64,000 nt of DNA from Isoetes taiwanensis (lineage: Eukaryota; Streptophyta; Lycopodiopsida; Isoetales; Isoetaceae), in contig JAJEKV010000065.1 in assembly GCA_021234155.1 (NCBI GenBank), forward strand, positions 880,786 to 944,785, in the 5' to 3' direction. A program made the translations under genes and the position numbers. The notes below the pieces were generated by a model that worked only from the letters and a program-made list of their open reading frames with translations, was not told the DNA's origin and did no database searches. Below are positions 12,038-21,559 of the stretch, piece after piece. The first letter of the stretch is position 1, and the number at the start of each line of letters is the position of its first letter.

Positions 12038-12279
12038 TTAGTATTAGTATGGAGGTACAATTTCTAGTTATCTTTGAATATGCTTCCATTAGGCAATTGG
12101 TATTTTCTGGCATATTATCCTGCTTTAGACTGGACGATGTATGGTTGGGTAACGAGGCATTAAAGAACTTAAGTTTGAAATTTGAATCTAATGTCCTTTA
12201 CTACACCGAATACTTTATAGTTTAGCTATTACTTCATTAATTCCTTACTAAATACTTTCTACTTTCTTTAGTAATATGT

Positions 12280-13540
12280 GAAATGGTATCCTCTTTACAT
12301 CCCCGAAAATTACTCTTCTGTTGCAACTACCGCTTGTCTCATGTCCTAATTTGCCTGCAATTTATTTTACTCCATGCCATCTTAAGGCAATTGATGATTC
12401 TCTTGGTGATGTTGATTGACGCCAAGTGGGAGCATAATATTAGTGCTAGAATTGACTGTAATGTTTACTTGGATCTTAGAATTGGCTATTCCAAGACCCC
12501 GGTCATTTAGAAGCATGTCGCTCAAAAAGACAATGGAAAATCCCCAATGCATGACCAAGCAAATATTTCCGCCCCCTTGAAAAAAGCTTGGGTTCCTAAA
12601 AAGAAAACTGTTCACAAAGTTACTAAGGGGGAGGTTCAAGTTGGCCAGAGAACTCATAGAGAAGCAGGGGAATACAGTGAAGGAACTGATGGATATATCA
12701 TTATCTCTAAATCAAACCCCCCCCCCCGAGTCTCTTAAACTAAATCGTCATCTGTAGAATAAATTTGGGGGTGCTTTTGAACCGAGCCGGCGACTTTGTC
12801 ATAGGCTACTCTAGCAATTGACCTTGTGGTCCATAATGTCGCTCCTGCTCATATGTCAATGCCCCTTTATAGGAATTCACAGCTCGTTTAAAAAAGGGTC
12901 GCATATGTGCTGCCTTTTCCCTTCTACATCGAGTCTCTAAATTGATATTTTAAGGCCTTGCCTTTGTCTAAAACTTTTTCTTGTTAAGCATCCATTTAAA
13001 TAAAGGTCCTCACTAATTTTAACCATAAGAATATTTTAACATAGATCTTTAGGTGCGAGATTTGGCTTAAACATTCTAACTTTCTTTCGCATTCTCTTGC
13101 TCCCATAGCCACTCCGTCGAGCACCACCATATCACCCTTAGAAGTTCAATGCAGCTATTGTAGCAGAGGAGCCTCCCCAAAGCATTGGGTTTATTAATAC
13201 TGGGGATGGTATTGATTTGTTCTGGGGCAACTTTCAGTATGAAAATTATTACTGCAATGCCTCTGAGCTTAAATATTTGAAATATTCCATTGATGAGGAG
13301 TTGGACAGAGAAGAGGATGCTTGGAAAGTAGTTTCCTACAAGAAAAAAAGTAAAGCAAAAAAGCAAAACCCTGAACCAACAAGGAAGAGTTCAAGGGTCC
13401 ATAAAAAAACATCTTTTTATGGATGTTGACCTAAAATGCCCTTCTTGGAATCTCCAAGGCATCAACTCAAATATCAAACGCGATCCTTCTAATTTTAAAC
13501 TTTGACCCAATGAAAGAGCGCATCAGACTTATTACTGTCC
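12280..13540 (+). mobile_element. LINE fragment: ORF1 C-terminus and ORF2 start
   Basis: Degenerate frames give the LKAIDDSLGDV and EHNISARIDCNVYLDLRIG segments that resemble the DUF4283-type ORF1 (gag-like) protein of plant L1 elements. A basic linker follows (WVPKKKTVHKVTKGEVQVG, 12586-12642). A second open stretch (13217-13429) ends in a lysine-rich tail. Directly after it a shifted frame reads CPSWNLQGINSNIKR, the usual start of the ORF2 endonuclease. The element is 3'-truncated at about 13540. Assignment of the ORF1 part is less sure than that of the ORF2 start. Confidence 0.55.
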
Positions 13541-13740
13541 GGATTAAAAAAACCCCGCCCTGAAGGGTTTCTGAGGGAAAAACTGTGGCAATAATAATGG
13601 TGTTTCCAAATTGTACAAATATACATATCATGAAACATATATATACAAGTCAGTAAATGTCCAAGGACATAGCTGACCCTGCACATCCATGACCTCCTAA
13701 AGGTATGATCCTAGCATCCTGCATGTTGTGGTGTTACAAT

Positions 13741-13866
13741 AATTAATCACTATCAATCATCGTAAAATTACCATCTGCACAATATCAATCATCACAAAAT
13801 TACCACTATCATTCATCGCAAAATATGTACACACTATCAATCATCATAAAATTACCATGTGCATAT
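13741..13866. repeat. ~30-bp minisatellite, about four units
   Basis: The unit resembles actatcaatcatcataaaat followed by taccatctgcaca, and it repeats imperfectly four times. The sequence from 13541 to this array holds nothing recognisable. Confidence 0.8.
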
Positions 13867-15430
13867 ACCGAGAAAGATAAATATAAACAAATATTATTCC
13901 ATTAACCATTAGCACACCATATAATTTAAGTTGTTATAAAGATCAACTACAATTATCATGTTCTAGTACCATATAAAAAAATTATGCTTCTTTGTCACGT
14001 CGTGGAATTTTATTGATGAAGCATATTGTATAACTAGATATGGTTTGTTCACTAACAAATATCGATATGAAAAAGTCAAATTGACTCAAATTTTGGGGTC
14101 TTGTGTGATTCTTCCCCTTTGTCTTTAGCATACGGGTTTCCTACCTTCAATCATGCATCAACCTTGCAAGTACATTTACTTATCATGCAGGCTGAGAGAA
14201 TCATGAGCTTGAATGGTGCCGGAAACATGAATGCCTGTAGCCTGCCATATTCGTGGATGGCGGGCTTACCCATCTTGAATTCAAGCAAAATGGAGGGACT
14301 AATTGTTTTCAAGGATTGCCTGAACCGAAATTCAACAATTTGCCCTCACCAATTTTGCAATACGCAGAAATCCGGGAGAGATGAAACCCAATTCCTCTCC
14401 CCGTTCACTTTACAAAGCCATTGATGCAGCAAGGAAGAGAGATCAGAGAAGCATAATTTCATTAATTGTCGACTTTGCCTAAGTCCATATGACTCCCAAA
14501 TGGACCCGATTTTTTAGAATATAAGGGTTTTATTTAGTAGAATGATGCAAAATTTCGAATTGCGTGCAGGTAGGTGAGATGGCAGGCCTTGTATCTATTA
14601 AGCCCAAAAAGTGCCAACCGAAGTTTGTGTCTCGCCCAAGCGCCTATACAGAAGCGTGGTCTCGCCACGGTGAACGGCATTCGCAAATGCATAGTGTAGA
14701 TTCATAGTCCCGGTCGGAATGGTCCGAACCAAAGTAGCCGAGGGATTCACAATGAGTAATAAATGCAAGTGCCATATCGCCGAAGCCAATATTAGCTCAT
14801 GCGAATCGGCCAGTTGAGGTGTGAGAACGAGATAAACCAAAATGGCATGAAGAAATGAGACACCAACTCGGGGAAGCTCCTTCGTCCGTGGAGAGTTGAT
14901 GAAGGATGGCGATGAGCGGATCACCTCAAAGAGGGGTAGAGTTGGAAGGGCTGTTTGATTTCCTTGAAACGCCATATTTGAGGCGTAAGCTCAAGAGGTT
15001 GCTGAAAATGGAGGATGTTTGGCTGCACAACGTTCCGGTCGTTATTCAAGAAGCTTTACAAGAAGGAAAAGAGGCGTGTGTGGCTTTTGGTAGCTAAACT
15101 CATCCTCAACACTCCCTATCCGATGGGAGAATTGGATGCCGGCCGGATCTCGTATAGCCGACAAGCCATAATGAGTTCCAACCGGGGATCTAATTGCGTG
15201 GGCCCGGATATTGACTGAAACGTCCATGTTTAATATTATCTATTATCTATTATTATCTATTATCTTTCTGTTCAACTATCTCGTTCGAGGCATGTTGTTT
15301 AGTTGATATTATTATCTACGTAATCCATCCATGTACTCCATTCCTATATGAATAGAATGGTTTTGTCTACATTGAGAACAGCCCTTGACATGCAATTTCT
15401 GAATAGTAATATCTTGTTTCATCGAGGCCT
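13867..15430. other. No confident gene; (TATTATC)n tract near 15233-15266
   Basis: Open frames at 14101-14424 plus, 14598-14975 minus and 14906-15097 plus look weakly protein-like but match nothing I know and overlap one another. A TATTATC-rich simple repeat lies near 15233-15266. Confidence 0.35.
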
Positions 15431-15434
15431 GAGG

Positions 15435-15633
15435 AAATTGGGCACCCGCCCACTTTCCTTCCAGAGGAAACTGGGCGCCCGCCCACTTTCCTTCGGAAAA
15501 TCGGCCCACCCACTTTCCGCCGGGAATAGTCTCCTTAAAGTGGGCGCCCGCCCACTTTGCCTTCTGGGGATGGTTTGAAGATAGTTTTCGTGAAGGCTTC
15601 GGCTTTCACGAAAACTGGGCGCCCGCCCACTTT
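15435..15633. repeat. Cluster of five 22-bp GC-cored palindromes
   Basis: Copies at 15435-15456, 15468-15489, 15498-15516 (decayed), 15537-15558 and 15612-15633 follow the pattern AAAnTGGGCG, two central bases CC, CGCCCAnTTT. The copy at 15537 has G in the left arm and the matching C in the right arm (AAAGTGGGCG / CGCCCACTTT), so its pairing is kept despite the changed base. The cluster lies on the downstream side of the minus-strand small ORF at 15764-15998. Confidence 0.9.
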
Positions 15634-15763
15634 CCTTACTTGTAGGCAAAAGGAAAACGAGAAAACATAGATCAGAACCGAAGATAAGAACTGAAAGATA
15701 ACAACTGAATCATGCACAACACAGTTACATCATCACATCATATAAAGTTATGAAATACATGAC

Positions 15764-15998
15764 TCATAGATTGTAATTATTGGTGATTCTATTAATCTCA
15801 AAAGCCATGCGCTCCGGAACCCACACAATATGGATAGTAACATGATACTCGCCTGGGGAGTCTTCCTTTCGACCAGTAGCTATACCATACAGCCGAGGGA
15901 TCGAGGGAGATCCCTTTGGACTCGGAGCATGAAGATCGTCAAAGGTCATAAGGCAAGTGAGGGTGTCAAGGAGGGACCCTGGAAGAGCAATGAGACAT
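15764..15998 (-). pseudogene. Small-ORF family copy 1, frameshifted
   Basis: From ATG at 15998 the frame stops after about ten codons. A shift of one base near 15970 opens a frame to the stop at 15764. That frame aligns without gaps, over about 60 residues, to the intact ORF at 16765-17007. They share a cysteine near residue 16, an aromatic-x-D pair, and the block HVTIHIVWVPERMAFEINRI against RVVVHLYWLPDQQIFELNGI. The product is unidentified, about 80 residues, and lacks obvious signal or membrane segments. A TATA box lies 34-45 bp upstream of the ATG. The copy is probably dead. It is arranged divergently from copy 2, with a 205-bp shared upstream region. Confidence 0.55.
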
Positions 15999-16031
15999 GG
16001 CAAAGGAATGTCTTTGTGCCCTCGAATGCGG

Positions 16032-16043
16032 CTATATTTATAG
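16032..16043 (-). promoter_or_regulatory. TATA box for small-ORF copy 1
   Basis: CTATAAATATAG on the minus strand lies 34-45 bp before the ATG of copy 1. The TATA-to-ATG spacing resembles that of the other two family members. Confidence 0.5.
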
Positions 16044-16151
16044 CCATGGAATTATTGATGACCAGCTGTAGTAGCATTATTGGGTGTATATACGAGTAGT
16101 ATGTATATGCAATAATCTTTGCGCATAATACCATCAATAATTACGATTGGG

Positions 16152-16159
16152 TATAAATA
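16152..16159 (+). promoter_or_regulatory. TATA box for small-ORF copy 2
   Basis: TATAAATA lies 45-52 bp before the first ATG of copy 2 (16204). Together with the minus-strand TATA at 16032-16043 it would make this short interval a divergent promoter. Confidence 0.45.
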
Positions 16160-16203
16160 TATCTCAAACCAATTTAGTCCATCGAATTTTGCCTTCGTCT
16201 AGC

Positions 16204-16455
16204 CATGTGGTCTCACTGGGTGGGAACATTGATTCCATCACCGCAAGATGAATCGGGGAAAACTTCAAGCAAAGGTCGCTTGAGCCAGAGATACCCATGG
16301 AAGACTGGATGACCACAGTCGCTCTAAATCCTCGCCATTATCCTGATCCCTTCGATGTTATCATCCATCTGATATGGAACAGAGAGCATCAAATGTACAT
16401 GATAGAGAAGATCGCTGGGGTGCCCGGTGAAAATGACTCAGAAGAGTCCCCCTGA
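16204..16455 (+). pseudogene. Small-ORF family copy 2, frameshifted
   Basis: The ATG at 16204 opens a frame that closes near 16312, and the family signature lies in another frame. That frame is open from 16252, has an internal ATG at 16297 and ends at TGA 16453-16455. The signature block DVIIHLIWNREHQMYMIEKI corresponds to HVTIHIVWVPERMAFEINRI of copy 1, and the C-terminus is acidic (GENDSEESP) like that of copy 3 (GDDDD). If the internal ATG were used, a 52-residue protein could still be made; otherwise this is a frameshifted relic. The function is unknown. Confidence 0.5.
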
Positions 16456-16559
16456 AATAACGCTTGTCATCTTCTTGTAATCAGACTGTAATCATGTATG
16501 AGATAAAGTATTAGTACAACTTGTCTTCTATATGTGGAACTTGTCCAACAGATCCCATG

Positions 16560-16648
16560 AAATTGGGCGCCCGCCCACTTTGCCCTAGAATGGTTCCCCT
16601 TGAATGCGCATAGTTAATGGTACGCGAAATTGGGCGCCCGCCCAATTT
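16560..16648. repeat. Two 22-bp palindromes between small-ORF copies 2 and 3
   Basis: Copies at 16560-16581 (right arm CGCCCACTTT) and 16627-16648 (perfect arms AAATTGGGCG / CGCCCAATTT around CC). The second lies 86 bp upstream of the TATA box of copy 3. Confidence 0.9.
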
Positions 16649-16733
16649 CCCGTGGCTGTACAGGTATACAGTATACGGTCAGTACTGGCGCTAGAATGTA
16701 CGCCAATAATTGACATCAATAATTTTTCACGAC

Positions 16734-16741
16734 TATAAAAG
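16734..16741 (+). promoter_or_regulatory. TATA box for small-ORF copy 3
   Basis: TATAAAAG lies 24-31 bp upstream of the ATG at 16765, which implies a very short 5' leader if transcription starts at the usual distance. Confidence 0.6.
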
Positions 16742-16764
16742 CAGCTCCACTGCATTCATCTCTC

Positions 16765-17007
16765 ATGGCTTCCTTGCCTGATCGTCCGGAGAACATCCGA
16801 TCCTTCAAGTGCTACTTGAGCTACAACGATATTAACCAGTGCTATATGACTGGTGTTAGTCTTGATCCATGGCTCCAGTCCAAAGCAGATGGACCTGCGA
16901 GTGCTTGCAGGAAGCTCACTCGTGTTGTGGTCCACCTGTATTGGCTTCCTGATCAGCAGATCTTTGAGCTGAATGGCATCGCCTTGGCAGGCGATGACGA
17001 CGATTGA
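16765..17007 (+). CDS. Intact 80-residue protein of an unidentified three-copy family
   Basis: The frame runs uninterrupted from ATG to TGA. The residues suggest a small soluble protein: charged N-terminus (MASLPDRPENIRSFKCYLSY), a central region with C16, C26 and C48, a beta-strand-like block RVVVHLYWLPDQQIFELNGI at 53-72, and a tail of four aspartates. No signal peptide or membrane helix is visible. Two diverged paralogues lie just upstream (15764-15998 minus and 16204-16455 plus), and conservation is strongest in the V-x-H-x-x-W and E-[IL]-N-x-I positions. A TATA box and a perfect 22-bp palindrome precede it, and another palindrome follows at 17305. I do not recognise the family. A plant-lineage orphan or a gene brought in by an integrated virus are both possible. 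Confidence 0.55.
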   Translation: MASLPDRPENIRSFKCYLSYNDINQCYMTGVSLDPWLQSKADGPASACRKLTRVVVHLYWLPDQQIFELNGIALAGDDDD

Positions 17008-17304
17008 ATCGTTGTAGACTCGGATATGATAATGTACCTGACAATGATATAATAATGTTGTAAGGATGTAATAAGCATAGTCAATATTATATAATGTAAC
17101 GTACCTGAGTACTTCCTGATGGTGTGCTCTTTCATCTCCATTGTTTCTGCACCTCCACTTCACTTCATGTTTGATGACGTTTACTCGCTAGTAAATTTGA
17201 AGCCCACCCAATTTGTGGCGAGGATAGCGAAGGTCTCAAGTTATTGACAACAAGATTGGTTGTGAAATAAATAAAATTAAAGGTTTTAGTTTCTACGGGC
17301 AAGC

Positions 17305-17326
17305 AAATTGGGCGCCCGCCCATTTT
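17305..17326. repeat. 22-bp palindrome downstream of small-ORF copy 3
   Basis: AAATTGGGCG, CC, CGCCCATTTT; one mismatch in the right arm. Confidence 0.9.
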
Positions 17327-17449
17327 GGTTAGCAAAGTAAACTAGAGAATTATAAGACAAGGAAATGAGTGCAACGTTATCATTTCTGAAAAAAGAAGTA
17401 ATTACAATTGTTCATAACATATTTCACATATTTTGAAGTCATAAATCGC

Positions 17450-18105
17450 TCATTCGTGTGGAGGCACCTCTTCCGAATGATCCTTGCTGGGTTCTTCATG
17501 CTGGGGCGGAGGTTGTTGTGCTGCCTCTTTCATCTCTTCCATTTTTTGCCTAAAATCTTCGGGCCCCAGTTCCTCATTCTCCTCACCTGCACCCTGGTTG
17601 TCTTGGGTGTTCTCCACCTCTTCCTCTACATCTTGACTGTTTAATGTGTTGGGGACGACATCCTCTCCATCCAGATTGTCCCCTTCCTGTGTTTCCATGA
17701 CAACGACAGTCTCAGGATCCCTAGCAACCTCTTACTCAAACTTTGAGGTCGCCTCAATAAAGTGCGATCCCTGCCAGTGCGTTGATGTTGTGTTTTCTTC
17801 TCCTGAATAGTTCCAAATCCGGAGAGCCGGGGCCATTGCCTTTTGAGCTCTATCTGAATCGCGCTCTTGTCCAGTCTCAGAATGGATTGCACTTCGTTTA
17901 TGGTTGTAGAGGAGAACGGACAAGGTGTCTCAGGAGCAGGAAGCTGAGTCTGAGGAACATTTTTTGAAGTAGAGGCCTTCTTCTTTCCCTCCTTGATCTT
18001 TTGTAGTGCCCGAGCTCTTGATTTTTTCTCGTCTAACATGACATCGAGTTGCTCGAATATCTGTACAAGCTTAATTTCCAGCTTCTCGTCTGTCTCAAAA
18101 GACAA
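17450..18105 (-). pseudogene. Unidentified charged coiled-coil-like protein, frameshifted
   Basis: On the minus strand the frame starting at 18105 (MSFETDEKLEIKLVQIFEQL) is followed by a Lys/Arg-rich helix (DEKKSRARALQKIKEGKKK) and a Pro/Gln linker. A different frame (17450-17698) then supplies a very acidic tail (METQEGDNLDGEDVVPNTL, later EEVENTQDNQGAGEENEELG) ending at TGA. The switch, around 17730-17770, includes an in-frame stop. The basic-then-acidic layout and low-complexity tail look like a nuclear or structural protein, but I recognise no family. It may form one unit with the upstream minus-strand coding pieces to 20940. Confidence 0.4.
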
Positions 18106-18109
18106 TGTT

Positions 18110-18653
18110 TTATAGCCCTCGTGACTGCAGCTCGGCTAAAAGCACCACCAGGAAAAGAAGTCGAGAACGATTGCAACCTTCCAACATCAACTTCGTACTA
18201 GATAGGTGCCGTCCTACTTTCCAACCGATTACGCACGAGTACTCCTCCCCCACCTGCTGCACCCTTGTCGCACCAAGGACGATACAACCAATAAGCTGCA
18301 GGAAAAACAAATGTTAGAAACATTGATAGTCAACAACAAAATTGGGCGGGCGCCCAATTTAAAATGCATACCTGCTGCACACTCATGATCAGGCAAATTC
18401 TTTTTCGATGTCTGTTTTTTCGTAAATGCTTGGGAAACTTAGCGTATTGCTTTGGATGGTCGGAATTGGCAAAGCAAATATTTATTTCCTGTACAGATGG
18501 CTGAGCCGCTGCGTCTCTGGCAACATACATTAGCAGGACAAGACATTGCAGCTCTCGAACTCTAGAGGTAGAAGCGGTTCGCCGGGGGGGTCTGGTAGGA
18601 ACCAACCCAACACGCTGCCGCCACCGTCTATTGTCTTCATGGCGGATAGGCAC
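18110..18653 (-). pseudogene. Unidentified minus-strand coding pieces with a palindrome-bearing intron-like gap
   Basis: The frame at 18653-18378 ends ...HRKRICLIMSVQQ and is followed by CAG|GTATGC. A matching TTTTTCCTGCAG acceptor lies near 18298. A splice there would remove about 75 bp containing the 22-bp palindrome at 18339-18360 and continue into the open frame ending at 18110. This is protein-like sequence with no recognised domain. Other frames in the second half also look coding (FPGGAFSRAAVTRAIK), which suggests indels. Confidence 0.3.
18339..18360. repeat. 22-bp palindrome, opposite orientation
   Basis: Perfect arms AAATTGGGCG and CGCCCAATTT around a central GG instead of CC, so this copy is inverted relative to those at 15-17 kb. 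Confidence 0.92.
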
Positions 18654-18779
18654 TCATTGAGGCGGTCGGGGGGTAATAAATATAGCTATCGTTAAAAAGG
18701 CTTTGGTCCGTCATCGTCTTTGAAATTTGGTCAAGGAATTTTCATAATCTTCCTTTGGCCATTTCTTTGTATATCTGAA

Positions 18780-19439
18780 AGTCGCATCCAATGGGCGGGC
18801 GGAAGTGTTTACCACGTCCATGCACAAACCTCGTGGACTAGCGTGGAAACACTTGAAAGGTTTGCCACCCTCCTCAAGCTGGCCCAAGAAGATATTCGTC
18901 TACTTTCTTTGTAGAGGGACTCGGGAAAGCTTTCCTTCTCCATCTCTCTGCGTCCTTAGCCCATCCGCGATACTCTTGGCGAACATAAGCATCGATTCTC
19001 TGTGAATATCGGATGAGCTTGCCTCAAAGGCGACCATGTCTTGAAAAGGGAGTTTCTTCACTTTCTTCATGTATCGACAAGGGCCCGCTCCATTGTTCCA
19101 ATCTTCTTCACTCTAAGGCTCGACTTTCATGGTACGTCTCCCGGTATAATCCTTGCTTCCCTTCGGGGAATGTGGTGCCATCCTTGATCTCCTTGACCTT
19201 TGCGAGATCTAGAGGATGCATGGACTTTAATGGCGACACAAAATTGTTGGTGAAAAGTCTAAGCTGTCTTTCACTTCAATTCTTTCTCCCTTCGTCCTTC
19301 AACCGGTCTTATTAGAATAAGCGGGCAACTTGATTGCACAATGACCCACGATTAAGTTATCAAGATATACAAAGTAGTCGTAGTCACGCATAGTTGACTT
19401 CTTAATCGTTTGCAACGCTACAGCTTTCCAATCCTGCAT
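18780..19439 (-). pseudogene. Unidentified minus-strand protein relic, several frameshifts
   Basis: The clearest piece is 19299-19439, which reads MQDWKAVALQTIKKSTMRD followed by YDYFVYLDNLIVGHCAIKLP, after a typical TGCAG acceptor. Later frames supply LFTNNFVSPLKSMHPLDLAK with EIKDGTTFPEGKQGLYRETY, then MKKVKKLPFQDMVAFE, and finally YTKKWPKEDYENSLTKF. The pieces follow one another in order but in alternating frames, so this is a decayed gene. I cannot name the family. Confidence 0.35.
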
Positions 19440-19502
19440 GACACAGAAGGCATTAGATACGGCCCATACACATCATCGTACTTTGCTTGCACTAGCTGTC
19501 CC

Positions 19503-19678
19503 AAATTGGGCGCCCGCCCAATTTCAGACCATCCGACACTGAGTTGAAAGTGGGCGGGTGCCCAATTTCCACTGACGGGTACCAAATTGGCGGGCGCCCA
19601 ATTTGCACTTCGTTCGAGGAAATTGGCGCCCTTGAAAAAAGAGTGTCAACAATCTGAAATTGGGCGGGCGCCCAATTT
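19503..19678. repeat. Four 22-bp palindromes in both orientations
   Basis: 19503-19524 has a CC centre. Copies 19547-19568, 19584-19604 (one base short) and 19657-19678 have the GG-centre orientation. A half copy lies near 19619-19631. Confidence 0.9.
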
Positions 19679-19689
19679 GGAACTGGTGG

Positions 19690-20049
19690 ATAACACGAAA
19701 TGTCAGAAATAATGGTGGTAGTGCACTCCGCGAGATAAAGCTCCACCGGCGAGTGCCCGCGTTTGCCCTTCTTAGGCTTCGGTAGAATGCCCTTGGTTTG
19801 AAGCTGCTGAATTTCTTGAAGAATACTTCGCCGTGTATAGTCTTCTTTGTTATGTCATTATTCTCTGGTACGACCGCGAGCGTTTCGATTCTTTGTGAGA
19901 TTTCTGCGGGGACTCGGCATTTCCTTTAAGCATAGAAAAGAATATCGATTACGCCAAGTGCTTCCTTCGGGAGGCCATGCCAAAGCTTGTGTGATGGCAA
20001 GCGGTGAGCAACCGTGGTCGTATGGTTGCCATTTACAATCAAAATTCAC
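19690..20049 (-). pseudogene. Unidentified minus-strand protein relic
   Basis: Minus-strand frames give RRSILQEIQQLQTKGILPKP followed by KKGKRGHSPVELYLAEC (about 19715-19845), preceded in another frame by AEISQRIETLAVVPENNDI (around 19850-19910) and WHGLPKEALGVIDILFY (about 19930-19985). Overlapping but shifted frames imply small indels. The basic KPKKGKR stretch resembles a nuclear localisation signal. No family recognised. Confidence 0.35.
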
Positions 20050-20940
20050 AAACCTGCGGGTCCTCGCCTTCTTCCCTTAATTGCCGTCACGTCTGCGGAT
20101 CGAGCGGCCGCGACATCGGCCGCGGGGAGGGTGCATCGATGGGCGATAAGCGATTCGTAGAGAGTGTCCAAGTGCTCGGACTTATGACCCTACAAGTCAT
20201 ATTTCTTGGGGCTTTATGCATCTTGAACACATCCACTTCAATCTCGAAGCCCACCCGGAGGGTAGATTCTCTCCCTTTGCTTAATGCTTGCTATGGCTCT
20301 GTGGCGGCTCATGTACGCTCTCACATTGTGGCGTTGCCACCCGATGGAGTGAACTTCACGATCTGCCCGGCTAGTCTCCCTTTCTTCGGATGAAGAAGCG
20401 GGACAAAGACTCCTTCTCAGAACTTTTTGTGCTCGTGGTGAGATGTCACGCCTACGCCTCTTGGGCCGGACCAGAAATCTTTTCCTCTGGCGCTTAGAGG
20501 GTTCCTCTTGAGAAGCTGTTCCTCTTCTACACTCGCGTAGGGCGACCTTCTAACATTCTCGCATTCCCGAATACAAGTTTAGGGGCAGCTTTATGGGGAA
20601 TAGCTGTAGCAGGTGTCCTCGCCTTCTTTGCTACCGTCTCGGTCTCCATGGTATTTGGCCCTGCGCTTATCTTTGTCTCACTCTTCTTGTATCAAGACTT
20701 AAGCCACTTAGTATCGTATACTTTAGGTTGATTTTTGCCACGATACTCCGTGAGCGATTGCTTTCGACACATTACGTTTTGTGTTCTAATATCCCTTTGC
20801 GGCGTAGTAGCCATCAAGATATCGGTTCTTGATTTGATGCCCGGCGCTCTAAATTTTCATATGAGTCGGCGCCCATCCTTTATGGCGCAAGAATGTGGGC
20901 TTTCCTTTATACTTGCGTTCATCATACATGGCTCGTATTT
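20050..20940 (-). pseudogene. Unidentified arginine-rich minus-strand protein relic
   Basis: From an ATG at 20814 one frame reads MATTPQRDIRTQNVMCRKQS and continues past a single TGA near 20692. A second frame (about 20260-20550) contains RKRFLVRPKRRRRDISPRAQ and later HRAIASIKQRERIYPPGG. This is strongly basic and could bind nucleic acid. Open frames on the plus strand overlap but look like shadows. No domain was recognised, so identity and strand are tentative. Confidence 0.3.
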
Positions 20941-21389
20941 AGAGAGTGGAACTTTATAGCGAGACGAAAGTCCAGATCTACGGTGTCTTCAACATCGGCG
21001 AGGAAGTCTTCGTTGTTCTCGGCGAGACCTCCATGTCGATGGCGATGCCCGCCGAGTTCATTTTCTGTCCCTCTCTTGCCAAAGAAAAGCAAAAAGATCC
21101 TTGAGGTGGTTTGTGCGGGACCCGGGATGAATATTCCCTATCTCTATGCACCGGACCCATTCCTCGGCAAGCGTCAAAACTTCATAGGGCACTATCTCGG
21201 ATGCCGAAAAGCAGTTCTTTCTCTTAAATCGTTTGCATCCTCCCTTGCAATAGCCTCGCAAATTTGGGTGCTTGGGGGGAATCCGGCGATACCGCTTTGT
21301 TCAAGCGCCATAATAATTCCTGCAGAACGGAAAGTAGTGTTAGTACTTGGGAGACTTGGGGCTGAAGAGACGGTTGTATGATGGAGGCC

Positions 21390-21559
21390 AAATTGGGCGC
21401 CCGCCCAATTTGGCCGGATCCCTACGCACACCAAATTGGGCGCCCGCCCAATTTACTCGGCTCACTTTGTGCTGAGCCTTGGGGCTGAAGAGACGGCTCA
21501 CTTTGTGCTGAGCCTTGGCCGGATCCCTACGCACACCAAATTGGGCGCCCGCCCAATTT
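21390..21559. repeat. Three perfect 22-bp palindromes within a tandem duplication
   Basis: Copies at 21390-21411, 21433-21454 and 21538-21559 are identical. They lie within a direct duplication that also repeats gccggatccctacgcacacc and gctcactttgtgctgagcc. A decayed copy follows near 21567. Confidence 0.92.

Noticed and set aside
15435-21559. Rho-independent terminators or bacterial origin for the GC-rich hairpins
   Set aside because: They lack T-tracts, occur in both orientations and inside intron-like sequence, and the surroundings are plant nuclear DNA.
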